From Lachnospiraceae bacterium UBA5902 (GTDB lineage Bacteria; Bacillota; Clostridia; Lachnospirales; Lachnospiraceae), in NCBI GenBank assembly GCA_002431865.1, contig DJEI01000033.1, positions 48,204-63,133 on the forward strand: a stretch of 14,930 bases of DNA, written 5' to 3'. A program made the translations under genes and the position numbers. This document shows positions 1 through 6,102 of this stretch, piece by piece (position 1 is the first letter of the stretch; each line of letters opens with the position of its first letter). Under the pieces are notes generated by a model, which was not told the DNA's origin, did not search any database, and saw nothing but the letters and a program-made list of their open reading frames with translations.

Positions 1-334
1 CGGAGGAGTGTTGCTGTCGGAATTATTGTCTGAACTGCTATCATCAGACTGACTGCCGTTACCAGAAGGAGCCTCACCATCTGGTTTCTCCGAAGGAGTG
101 TTGCTGTCGGAACTACTGTCACCAGACTGTCCGCCGTTGCCGGAAGGAGCTTCGCCGTCTGGTTTCTCCGGAGGAGTGTTGCTGTCGGAATCGCTGTCAC
201 CAGACTGTCCGCTGTTATCGGAAGGAGCTTCACCATCTGGTTTTTCCGGAGGCGTGTTGCTGTCGGAACTACTGTCACCGGATTGTCCGTCGTTACCGGA
301 AGGAGCTTCGCCATCCGGCATCTCCGGTGGAGTA
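1..334 (-). repeat. Tandem 78-nt (26-residue) coding repeats in the lipoprotein
   Basis: The motif gtgttgctgtcgg, or a close variant, recurs on the plus strand at 8, 98, 176 and 254, with a diverged copy at 332. The spacing is exactly 78 bp except for the leftmost unit (90 bp), which carries four extra residues (Asn-Asn-Ser-Asp type). Each unit encodes NTPP/SE-K/M-PDGEAPS-G/D-N, then a Gly/Ser/Asp-rich half. Units are close to identical at DNA level, which suggests recent expansion by slippage or unequal recombination and predicts copy-number variation between strains. The tract continues beyond the window edge. Confidence 0.9.
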
Positions 335-642
335 TTGGAACTGCCATCGCCAGACATCTCAGGCGGCTGTCCCATACCCTCACGGGTAATCTCTGCATCA
401 TCATTTACGGTAAAGGAAATATCGTCCTCCTCGCCTTCCGGTGTCATGGAGATCGTATCACCATCAATCTCGGTTACCTCACCGGAGATTGTCTGTCCTG
501 CATAGCTGTTTCCTTCCTTGACTGCCTCCGTCGGTGTTGCCTCACTGGTTGTTGTTGATTCTGTTTTATTTGCACATCCGCCAAGCAGGGCAGTTGCAAG
601 CATCGTTACTGTTACAAGTGGTAAAATGGATTTTTTCTTCAT
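1..642 (-). CDS. Repeat-rich secreted lipoprotein, C-terminus cut off by window edge
   Basis: The gene enters from the left edge; 214 codons are visible without a stop. The start is ATG at 642-640 behind a GAAAGGACG ribosome binding site. Residues 1-23 form a lipoprotein signal peptide: MKKK, a hydrophobic run, then the lipobox LGGC with Cys23 as lipidation site, so the mature protein should sit on the outer face of the membrane. Residues 47-90 (ISGEVTEIDGDTISM... FTVNDDAEITREG) look like a small beta-rich domain of the kind found in clostridial lipoproteins with OB-like or DUF5666-like folds; this is a resemblance only. From residue 103 the protein is an acidic, Pro/Ser/Gly-rich tract of 26-residue repeats (NTPPEKPDGEAPSGN...GQSGDSSSDS type), probably an extended wall-spanning stalk. 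Any functional C-terminal domain is outside the window. The role is not identified; a carbohydrate-binding or surface function is possible. Confidence 0.85.
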   Translation of the reverse strand, partial: MKKKSILPLVTVTMLATALLGGCANKTESTTTSEATPTEAVKEGNSYAGQTISGEVTEIDGDTISMTPEGEEDDISFTVNDDAEITREGMGQPPEMSGDGSSNTPPEMPDGEAPSGNDGQSGDSSSDSNTPPEKPDGEAPSDNSGQSGDSDSDSNTPPEKPDGEAPSGNGGQSGDSSSDSNTPSEKPDGEAPSGNGSQSDDSSSDNNSDSNTPP

Positions 643-704
643 AAAATCACGTCCTTTCAAATAGTTGGTATCGCCCCCTCGCAATTGCTCGGCGGCACGT
701 CGTC

Positions 705-751
705 GGGTGCATCCTAATTATGAATCTGCGATCCATAATTAGGATGCACCC
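705..751. repeat. Perfect 18-bp inverted repeat in the lipoprotein leader
   Basis: Arms 705-722 (gggtgcatcctaattatg) and 734-751 are perfect reverse complements. After one mismatch the pairing continues with three more pairs (724-726 with 730-732), leaving a TGC loop. It lies between the predicted promoter (781-811) and the start codon at 642, so it would be in the 5' UTR of the lipoprotein mRNA. Read on the minus strand it is not followed by a T-run, so a terminator in that direction is unlikely; on the plus strand a T-rich stretch (758-770) follows. It could be an mRNA-stabilising hairpin, a protein-binding site or a small mobile palindrome. Its function is unknown. Confidence 0.8.
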
Positions 752-780
752 TCCTCATTTTGTTTTTGTTTACAATACGA

Positions 781-811
781 AGTATAGGGGACGAACCTTA
801 AATCAACCTTA
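781..811 (-). promoter_or_regulatory. Predicted activated promoter with response-regulator-like direct repeats
   Basis: On the minus strand, TAAGGTT occurs twice with an exact 11-bp period (805-811 and 794-800), followed 7 bp later by a -10-like TATACT (786-781). The upstream copy covers the position where a -35 box would lie, and no good -35 is present. Heptamers one helical turn apart overlapping the -35 are typical of OmpR/PhoB-family response regulator sites at activated promoters. That makes control of the lipoprotein gene by a two-component system likely, but this is inference. The start of transcription would be near 774, giving a leader of about 130 nt. Confidence 0.5.
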
Positions 812-853
812 GAAAAAAGTATGAATGATTATAGTGCAAGTACTGATTTATGA

Positions 854-979
854 CAGCTTCTTTGTATAGGATGGAAATACAAAAAAACGGTAAAAAAAGC
901 ATTGAGTCGAAAGATTCACGGAGGCAATCATTATGAAGTGGATGATGATTCAGAGGAAGAGGAGAATTATGATCTTTGA
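854..979 (+). other. Possible gene remnant with acidic C-terminal tail
   Basis: In the 405-bp stretch without an intact gene (643-1047), one frame is open from 854 to a TGA at 977-979. It reads like the end of a protein: a basic segment (KYKKTVKKALSRKIHGG) followed by an acidic tail (NHYEVDDDSEEEENYDL). There is no ATG or ribosome binding site; the only possible start is a TTG at 902. The family was not recognised. It lies directly before the broken DUF1016 gene in the same AT-rich patch, so it may be debris of a formerly larger accessory insertion. It could equally be chance. Confidence 0.25.
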
Positions 980-1047
980 AAAATGGTTGACAAAGGGATA
1001 AGTATATGAAGACATTTAATAATGTTAATTTAAGGGGGTAGCTTTCA

Positions 1048-1902
1048 GTGAATGATATCAGAAATGAATTTTTTAATGAAATTGGTAAATTGTTAGAAGA
1101 TGCAAGAAAAAATGTTAAAAAGGCTGCAAATCTTGCTATGGTATATTCGTATTTTGAAGTAGGACGTATGATTGTTGAAGAAGAGCAGAATGGAGAAAAT
1201 AGAGCTCAATACGGGAAATATATATTGAAAGAATTGGCAGAGTATCTAAAGGATAATTTTGGAAAAGGGTATTCTGTTACGAATTTGAAACAGATGCGAC
1301 AGTTTGATAGTGGATTATATGAACGTCTTGCATTAAGTCGGGACAAAGATAAGATCGTACAATTATCTCAACAATGACAAGTAGTAGAAAAAGCGGCAGA
1401 TATCATAAAAGATCCTTATGTTTTAGAATTTTTGGGATTAGAAGAGAAAAGCGAGTATTCTGAAAATGATCTTGAAACATACTTAATTGATCATCTGCAG
1501 AAATTTTTATTGGAATTAGGTACAGGATATACATTTGTTGCCAGACGGAAGAGATTCACATTCGATGAGAAGCATTTTCGAGTAGATCTGGTATTTTATA
1601 ATCGGTTAATGAGATGCTTTGTATTATTTGACCTGAAGATTGGAGAATTAAAGCATCAAGATTTAGGCCAGATGCAAATGTATGTAAATTATTATGACCG
1701 GTATGAAAAACAAGAAGATGAAAATCCGACAATTGGTGTATTGTTATGCCATGATAAAGATGATTCTCTTATCGAATTGACTTTGCTAGAAGACAGTAAC
1801 ATATATGCGTCAAAATATCAATTATATCTTCCAAATAAAAAAGTATTGCAGGACAAGTTGAAGGAATGGATAGAAGAATCGGAAGGGGAATGCCAATCGT
1901 GA
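1048..1902 (+). pseudogene. Decayed DUF1016/YhcG-family PD-(D/E)XK nuclease gene
   Basis: The start is GTG at 1048 behind AAGGGGGT. The first 109 codons carry the DUF1016 N-terminal domain. They stop at an in-frame TGA (1375-1377) and the same frame then continues to 1902 (QVVEKAADIIKDPYVLEFLG...), so the two halves are one gene split by a nonsense codon; intact relatives typically have Gly here (KGQVVEK), one base away. The first half also lacks the usual block between the MRQF and ERLALS motifs: residues 81-96 read LKQMRQFDSGLYERLA, as if a block of roughly 50-60 codons was lost in frame. The second half keeps the nuclease core (RVDLVFYNRL, FDLKIGEL and the QMQMYVNYYD box). TTG 1432 could start a fragment but has no clear ribosome binding site. 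DUF1016 proteins are predicted nucleases often found in mobile or defence regions. The gene is AT-rich compared with its neighbours and probably inactive. Confidence 0.88.
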
Positions 1903-1933
1903 AACTACAATTTAAGCATCAGCCATATTTGTC

Positions 1934-2959
1934 TTACTTCTCATCCCTCTTCCGCACCGCCAGTGCCGGAACCAGTCCGATCACGAAAGGTACGATCCAT
2001 GTAAATAACCGGTAGACCACGAGGGCAGCAGCTACGGCATCGCCGTCCGGAATGACACAGGCGAAGAACAACGCGAATACAAAGTCAAGCGTACCGACAC
2101 CGGATGGTGCCAGCATGACACAGCCAACCATGTTGCAGACGGCAGTAAGCCCCAGACAGGTTGCGACTGAGACTGAATAACTTCCGGCAAAGAAGATTCC
2201 CGGAATTGCATACCAGCATGCGAATTTGAAGAAATCCAAACCGACCACAGTCAGGAACAAACGCTTGTCTTTCCATACAAGACGTCCCTGATCCTGCAGA
2301 TAGTCGATGGAAACCTGCGCTTTATCCAACAGCGGATACAGGCGGCTCTTCGGTTTCACAAGCTTTCGCGCCAGCTTCATGATCAGGTCGGAGAATTTTT
2401 TTGAGACTGTTAATATAAATAAAAACAGACAAATCAACGAAATCACAACTGCTCCGGCAAACATATACCACGCGTATTTGCGGATGCCACTGTGACCGCT
2501 CAGAATCAGAAGGATAAATGACACAACGCCAAAGATTCCGATTGTGATTTTCTGGAATGTGTACTGTGCGATGGACATGCCGGTTCCTGTACTCACACGG
2601 ATGCCGTGCAGATTATAATAATAAAGCTGTGCGACGCCGGTTCCGCTTCCAAGTGTTGCAATCCGGTAAAAAGTACACAGATATGCGCAGGTGATTCCCT
2701 GCCATACAGATAACCGATGGTCGCAGGTGTTCGTCATTGCACTGATGATACAGCCTTCGGCGATGAAATACAGATTTCCAAGCAGCAGACACACTATCAG
2801 CTTCCATACAGGTGTTATCTGGATTTCTTCCAGAGCTTCCTGCATCAGATCCTGATTTTTATAGCATACAAAAGCAATCAGCGCAAAAATCACCAACCAT
2901 TTTGCGATGCTTTTCAATATTGTTTTCTGATTTTTATCTGCCTGCTTCGTAACTTCCAT
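1934..2959 (-). CDS. Flippase-like integral membrane protein (LPG synthase TM / UPF0104 family)
   Basis: This 341-residue protein is almost entirely hydrophobic, with about eight predicted membrane segments (for example around 19-33, 52-74, 133-154, 163-184, 235-257, 265-282, 287-303 and 316-335). The signature stretch APSGVGTLDF (284-293), followed by a YRLFTWIVPFVIG segment (316-328), matches the PF03706 family. That family is the membrane half of MprF plus stand-alone relatives such as AglD-type proteins, thought to flip or recognise lipid-linked substrates. There is no C-terminal aminoacyl-transfer domain, so it is not a complete MprF. The ATG at 2959 follows a GGGGGA ribosome binding site. 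It is monocistronic, divergent from the cotJ operon and convergent with the DUF1016 pseudogene. The substrate cannot be told from sequence. Confidence 0.85.
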   Translation of the reverse strand: MEVTKQADKNQKTILKSIAKWLVIFALIAFVCYKNQDLMQEALEEIQITPVWKLIVCLLLGNLYFIAEGCIISAMTNTCDHRLSVWQGITCAYLCTFYRIATLGSGTGVAQLYYYNLHGIRVSTGTGMSIAQYTFQKITIGIFGVVSFILLILSGHSGIRKYAWYMFAGAVVISLICLFLFILTVSKKFSDLIMKLARKLVKPKSRLYPLLDKAQVSIDYLQDQGRLVWKDKRLFLTVVGLDFFKFACWYAIPGIFFAGSYSVSVATCLGLTAVCNMVGCVMLAPSGVGTLDFVFALFFACVIPDGDAVAAALVVYRLFTWIVPFVIGLVPALAVRKRDEK

Positions 2960-3000
2960 CTGTTTTCCCCCATCATATGGAAATAATAGATAATAGCGTT

Positions 3001-3029
3001 ATTTTATTATGTTTGTCCGATCTTTGCAA
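3001..3029 (-). promoter_or_regulatory. SigA-type promoter of the flippase-like gene
   Basis: On the minus strand, TTGCAA (3029-3024) and TAAAAT (3006-3001) are separated by exactly 17 bp. This places the transcription start about 35 nt before the ATG at 2959. Confidence 0.55.
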
Positions 3030-3044
3030 TATATATTCCTGTTT

Positions 3045-3072
3045 TCACATTTTTCTCACAAATACATACAAT
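3045..3072 (+). promoter_or_regulatory. SigE-like mother-cell promoter of the cotJ operon
   Basis: TCACATT (3045-3051), 13 bp, then CATACAAT (3065-3072). The -10 matches the SigE consensus CATACAnT completely and the -35 matches KMATATT at six of seven positions. SigE control is what is known for cotJ in Bacillus subtilis. Transcription should start near 3079, which excludes the ATG at 3071 as a usable start codon for cotJA. Confidence 0.65.
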
Positions 3073-3106
3073 GAAGTATACAAAGAGAATGTTTGAGGTA
3101 ACCATT

Positions 3107-3541
3107 TTGGATTCTTATAGAAATTATGGTTGCGGCAGAGGTCGCAACATGAATCCGCGCGGCACAAATGGCGGCTATCCGTATTCTGGTTCCAGTCGCA
3201 GCGTTATGCCGGGCGATGCAATGTGCCGGAAATCAGCCATGCCGGATTGTGGCTGTGGCAATAAACCAATGATGTCCGATTGCGGTTGCAAGGAAATGCC
3301 GATGAAGTCCGATTGTGGTTGTGGTGAGATGCCGATGAAAACGGACTGCGGCTGTGCATCCGTTTCACGCAGAAGCAATTGCGACTGTGGAGACAAAAAC
3401 GAACATATGCGTCATATGCCGGTTGGCATAGGCTATGTTCCAATGCAAAAATGGGAGGAAATGTACGATCCCGCGACGGCACTGTGTCAGGGCACTGCAT
3501 TTCCTTCTCTGAATCTGATTTTCTGTGGGAAGAGGGGGTAA
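3107..3541 (+). CDS. cotJA: Spore coat-associated protein CotJA with Cys-rich repeats
   Basis: CotJA is a spore-coat component that works with CotJB and CotJC. The start is taken as TTG 3107, 7 nt after a TGAGGTAA ribosome binding site (3094-3101). The longer frame from ATG 3071 overlaps the promoter -10 and has no ribosome binding site. The resulting 144-residue protein has three parts: a Gly/Arg/Tyr-rich N-terminus (1-45), five 11-residue repeats with a DCGC or similar core (46-100), and the CotJA domain at the end (104-144: GYVPMQKWEEMYDP, then LCQGTAFPSLNLIF). Only the last part matches known CotJA; Bacillus CotJA is much shorter and lacks the repeats. The cysteines could cross-link in the coat or bind metal. 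cotJB follows after 6 bp. Confidence 0.85.
   Translation: MDSYRNYGCGRGRNMNPRGTNGGYPYSGSSRSVMPGDAMCRKSAMPDCGCGNKPMMSDCGCKEMPMKSDCGCGEMPMKTDCGCASVSRRSNCDCGDKNEHMRHMPVGIGYVPMQKWEEMYDPATALCQGTAFPSLNLIFCGKRG
3242..3406 (+). repeat. Five 33-nt Cys-rich repeats inside cotJA
   Basis: Five consecutive units of exactly 11 codons: PDCGCGNKPMM, SDCGCKEMPMK, SDCGCGEMPMK, TDCGCASVSRR and SNCDCGDKNEH. Units 1-4 keep Asp-Cys-Gly-Cys; the fifth has drifted to Asn-Cys-Asp-Cys. The middle units are the most alike, as expected from tandem duplication followed by decay at the edges. Confidence 0.9.
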
Positions 3542-3547
3542 CAGATC

Positions 3548-3814
3548 ATGAAACCTATGTGTAAAGCAGAACTTCGGCAGTTCATTGATCAGGTTTCCTT
3601 TATGATCGATGATATTACCTTATTCTTAGATACGCACCCGGACTGCCGGGAAGCAGTCGACGCTTACAATCACTTCAAGATGATGCGGTGCGAAGCAGTA
3701 TCTGACTATGTAAAGCAGTACGGTCCGCTCAATCGTTATGATGTGGACACGTGTGAGGATTGGAATGCATGGATCGATGGTCCATGGCCTTGGGAAGGAG
3801 CGTGTGGTTGTTAA
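3548..3814 (+). CDS. cotJB: Spore coat protein CotJB
   Basis: CotJB is the second protein of the cotJ operon and belongs to the spore coat. The 88-residue sequence has the family pattern: a helical start, FLDTHPDCREAVDAYNHF in the middle (residues 26-43), and an aromatic end (NRYDVDTCEDWNAWIDGPWPWEG, about 62-84). It ends in Cys-Gly-Cys. The length is normal for the family. ATG 3548 follows GAGGGGG (3532-3538) located at the end of cotJA. The stop codon is immediately followed by the ATG of cotJC, so the two are probably translationally coupled. Confidence 0.93.
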   Translation: MKPMCKAELRQFIDQVSFMIDDITLFLDTHPDCREAVDAYNHFKMMRCEAVSDYVKQYGPLNRYDVDTCEDWNAWIDGPWPWEGACGC

Positions 3815-4459
3815 ATGTGGATTTATGAAAAGAGACTTCAATGTCCTGTGAATATCAAGGAGACAAATGCGAAGCTGGCACAGGCGATTATGTCCCAATA
3901 TGGCGGTCCTGACGGTGAGTTAGGCGCATCTATGCGTTATCTATCCCAGCGTTACGCCATGCCATACAAGGAATGTCAGGCAGTACTGACCGATATCGGA
4001 ACCGAGGAACTTGGTCACCTCGAAATTGTTGCATCCATCATCTACCAGTTGACAAAGAACCTCTCGATGGAAGAAATCAAGGCTTCCGGCTTTGACAAAT
4101 ATTATATCGATCACACAATTGGTATCTGGCCACAGGCGGCTGGCGGCATTCCGTTTAACGCCTGTGAATTCCAGAGTAAGGGTGATACGATCACCGATCT
4201 GTACGAGGATCTGGCTGCCGAGCAGAAGGCGCGCAGTACCTACGACAATATCCTCCGGTTGTGCAAAGACTATCCGGATGTCTACGAGCCAATCAAATTC
4301 CTGCGTGCACGTGAGGTTGTGCATTTCCAGCGGTTCGGTGAAGCACTTCGTCTGGTACAGGATAAATTGGATGAGAAGAATTTTTATGCATTCAATCCGG
4401 CATTTGACCGTTCGGCTCCATGCGTGGATAAGAAGAAATGTAATTGTGAGAAACAATAA
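3815..4459 (+). CDS. cotJC: Manganese catalase-type spore coat protein CotJC
   Basis: CotJC is a ferritin-like, manganese-catalase-family protein of the spore coat, expected to break down hydrogen peroxide and perhaps serve a structural role. All five expected dimanganese ligands are present: Glu35 (GPDGELG), Glu65 and His68 (GTEELGH), Glu136 (AAEQKA) and Glu167/His170 (REVVHF, where the His is the ligand). The 214-residue length suits the short CotJC type without the long C-terminal arm of Lactobacillus catalase. The C-terminal tail (201-214) holds three cysteines, echoing the Cys-rich ends of CotJA and CotJB. ATG 3815 directly follows the cotJB stop. The nearest AAGGAG is 14 nt upstream, a long spacing, so coupling to cotJB translation is likely. 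Confidence 0.95.
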   Translation: MWIYEKRLQCPVNIKETNAKLAQAIMSQYGGPDGELGASMRYLSQRYAMPYKECQAVLTDIGTEELGHLEIVASIIYQLTKNLSMEEIKASGFDKYYIDHTIGIWPQAAGGIPFNACEFQSKGDTITDLYEDLAAEQKARSTYDNILRLCKDYPDVYEPIKFLRAREVVHFQRFGEALRLVQDKLDEKNFYAFNPAFDRSAPCVDKKKCNCEKQ

Positions 4460-4478
4460 TTTATCTGAACTGAGATAT

Positions 4479-4520
4479 AAAAAGGGACTGTCTGGTTTAT
4501 CAGCGGCAGTCCCCTTTTTT
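4479..4520. terminator. Bidirectional rho-independent terminator
   Basis: The stem GGGACTG (4484-4490) pairs with CAGTCCC (4507-4513), followed by a T-run on the plus strand (4515-4520). The opposite strand has TTTTTAT after the stem. It closes both the cotJ operon and the convergent histidine phosphatase gene ending at 4526. Confidence 0.9.
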
Positions 4521-4525
4521 ATCAT

Positions 4526-5146
4526 CTACTCCTGCAGTGTATAAAATAACTTTGTCTCATCCACGATCTGATATTTCCCGTCGGTATAATCAACGATCAT
4601 CACATTACAGTTTTGCTGCAATCCGCCCGACCAGAAATCTTTGATCTCGTGCTTCTTAATATAAGACATGATTCCTTTGTTGAGTGCGCCGTGTGCGACG
4701 ATCATCACACGTTCACAGGAATCAGCGAGCGGTTCGATCTTGTCCTGCATAAAATCGCCGGCACGCGCAATCAGATGCGGAAGTGTCTCCGCGTCATCGG
4801 CGGGTACATACAATTCCGGATGCTTGAAAAAGTAGCGGAATGTAAGTGTTTCGTCTTTGATCAGCTCTGAGAAATTCTGCCCCTCAAAATGCCCGAACGA
4901 TAATTCACGTAACCGGTCATCCGTTTCTATCTCGATGTCGCGCCCGTTGCGGATCAGGCAGGCTGTTTCGTAGGCGCGCTTTAATGGACTGGAAAAGATC
5001 TTGTCAATCCGTGTGTCCATCAGTGCTTCGCCGGTTAGTCTGGCAGCCTCACGACCTTTCTCGCTTAATTCAATATCCTCGCGCCCCTGTAATCGTTTTT
5101 CTCGGTTCCACAAAGTTTCTCCATGTCGTACAATGTATATTTCCAT
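4526..5146 (-). CDS. Histidine phosphatase (phosphoglycerate mutase superfamily)
   Basis: This 206-residue protein has the complete catalytic set of the cofactor-independent branch-2-like phosphatases related to CobC/GpmB: RHGE at 7-10 with His8 as the phosphate-accepting residue, Arg57 in SSPLKRA, Glu81 in LRELSFGHFEG, and His152 in VAHGAL. It should remove phosphate from a small cytoplasmic substrate; the true substrate cannot be called from the motifs. ATG 5146 has a good ribosome binding site (CGGAGA, 7 nt). It lies 77 bp downstream of ung on the same strand and may be read from the same transcript. It ends at a shared bidirectional terminator. Confidence 0.92.
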   Translation of the reverse strand: MEIYIVRHGETLWNREKRLQGREDIELSEKGREAARLTGEALMDTRIDKIFSSPLKRAYETACLIRNGRDIEIETDDRLRELSFGHFEGQNFSELIKDETLTFRYFFKHPELYVPADDAETLPHLIARAGDFMQDKIEPLADSCERVMIVAHGALNKGIMSYIKKHEIKDFWSGGLQQNCNVMIVDYTDGKYQIVDETKLFYTLQE

Positions 5147-5223
5147 CTATTAATCTCCGTTCAGTCTAAAGGATTACCACAATTGCAACGGTATATATAG
5201 ATTGCAACTACGGATGCCTGTAA

Positions 5224-5898
5224 TTATATATTCTCAATCTGCCAGTCAATTGGAGCTACGCCGTGCTTCTGCAAAAATTCATTCGCCTGACTGAAATGCT
5301 TACAGCCGAAGAATCCACGGTAGGCAGAGAGTGGCGATGGGTGAGGTGCTTTTAAAATCAGGTGATTTGGATTATCCAGCATAGCAGCTTTTTTCTGCGC
5401 AAAGCTTCCCCACAACAAAAATACGATTGGATGATTCTGCTTGTTGACGGCGCGGATTGCGGCGTCTGTAAATTCTTCCCAGCCCATGCCCTGATGGGAG
5501 GCTGCCTGATGTGCCCGTACGGTCAAAACTGCGTTGAGCAGAAGAACGCCCTGCTCTGCCCATTTGACAAGGCAGCCATTGTTTGGAATATAACAGCCGA
5601 CATCATCGTGCAGCTCCTTATAAATATTGACCAGCGATGGCGGAATCTCCACGCCCGGCTTTACAGAGAACGAAAGTCCGTGTGCCTGTCCGGGACCGTG
5701 ATAAGGGTCCTGTCCGATGATGACGCATTTCACATCCTTTAACGGTGTCAGATGAAATGCATTGAAGATATCATCTCCAGGTGGATAGATCGTGTGGGTG
5801 CTGTATTCCTTCCCGACAAAATCAAACAGTTTCCGATAATATGGTTTATTATATTCTGGCGCTAAAACCTTAGCCCAGTCATTTCGAATTGGTGGCAT
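5224..5898 (-). CDS. ung: Uracil-DNA glycosylase, family 1
   Basis: The enzyme cuts uracil out of DNA to start base-excision repair. Family 1 motifs are intact: GQDPYHG at 62-68 with the water-activating Asp64, and [11 protein letters not shown] at 186-196 with His186 and the leucine of the DNA-intercalating loop. The length of 224 residues is normal. The start is ATG 5898, because AAGGAG sits 7 nt before it (CAAAGGAGAGTATTATG) and the protein begins in family fashion with a short N-terminus and NDWAKVL. The longer frame to 5946 has no ribosome binding site. The same-strand histidine phosphatase follows. Confidence 0.97.
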   Translation of the reverse strand: MPPIRNDWAKVLAPEYNKPYYRKLFDFVGKEYSTHTIYPPGDDIFNAFHLTPLKDVKCVIIGQDPYHGPGQAHGLSFSVKPGVEIPPSLVNIYKELHDDVGCYIPNNGCLVKWAEQGVLLLNAVLTVRAHQAASHQGMGWEEFTDAAIRAVNKQNHPIVFLLWGSFAQKKAAMLDNPNHLILKAPHPSPLSAYRGFFGCKHFSQANEFLQKHGVAPIDWQIENI

Positions 5899-5970
5899 AA
5901 TACTCTCCTTTGTAAGTGCTGACGGCGGGAAGCAGGCAGTTATCAATCCATGACTTTACGTTAGTACTAG

Positions 5971-5979
5971 ATTATCACA
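5971..5979 (-). promoter_or_regulatory. Possible extended -10 promoter of ung
   Basis: On the minus strand TGTGATAAT is an extended -10 element about 73 nt before the ung start. No convincing -35 lies 17 bp upstream. The same nine bases form the extended -10 of the leuA leader on the plus strand. Confidence 0.4.
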
Positions 5980-6069
5980 ACTGACAGAAGAATACCACAT
6001 GGATTTTCTCTATAAAATAGGAAATATTTTGCAGATATAAATCTTTTCCGTTTATTTGAAAAAAGGTGG

Positions 6070-6096
6070 TTGACCGCAAAAAGAATCTGTGATAAT
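6070..6096 (+). promoter_or_regulatory. Promoter of the leuA T-box leader
   Basis: TTGACC (6070-6075) and GATAAT (6091-6096) are 15 bp apart. The -10 is extended (TGTGATAAT, 6088-6096), which makes up for the short spacing. Transcription should begin near 6103, giving a leader of about 325 nt. Confidence 0.6.
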
Positions 6097-6102
6097 GTTA
6101 GT

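Noticed and set aside
1..334. Regularly spaced repeats that could suggest a CRISPR array
   Set aside because: The spacing is a multiple of three, the units are similar along their full length with no unique spacers, and they are in frame in a protein.
98..505. Plus-strand open frame of 135 codons with Ser/Pro/Gly-rich repeats
   Set aside because: It is the antisense of the lipoprotein repeat tract; the minus frame has signal peptide, lipobox and ribosome binding site.
987..1020. Perfect TTGACA before the DUF1016 pseudogene
   Set aside because: No -10 box lies at a workable distance (candidates are 10 or 22 bp away).
3071..3106. N-terminal extension of cotJA from ATG 3071
   Set aside because: The ATG overlaps the SigE-like -10 and lacks a ribosome binding site; TTG 3107 has a strong one.
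3175..3500. Minus-strand open frames rich in PQPQS or Cys/His inside cotJA
   Set aside because: Shadows of the in-frame cotJA repeats; no ribosome binding site.
3941..4525. Minus-strand open frame of 194 codons opposite cotJC
   Set aside because: cotJC on the plus strand has all catalase ligands; the minus frame runs through the terminator.
5165..5215. Repeated TTGCAA motifs between ung and the histidine phosphatase gene
   Set aside because: The motif is short and self-palindromic, with no T-run or promoter context to give it meaning.
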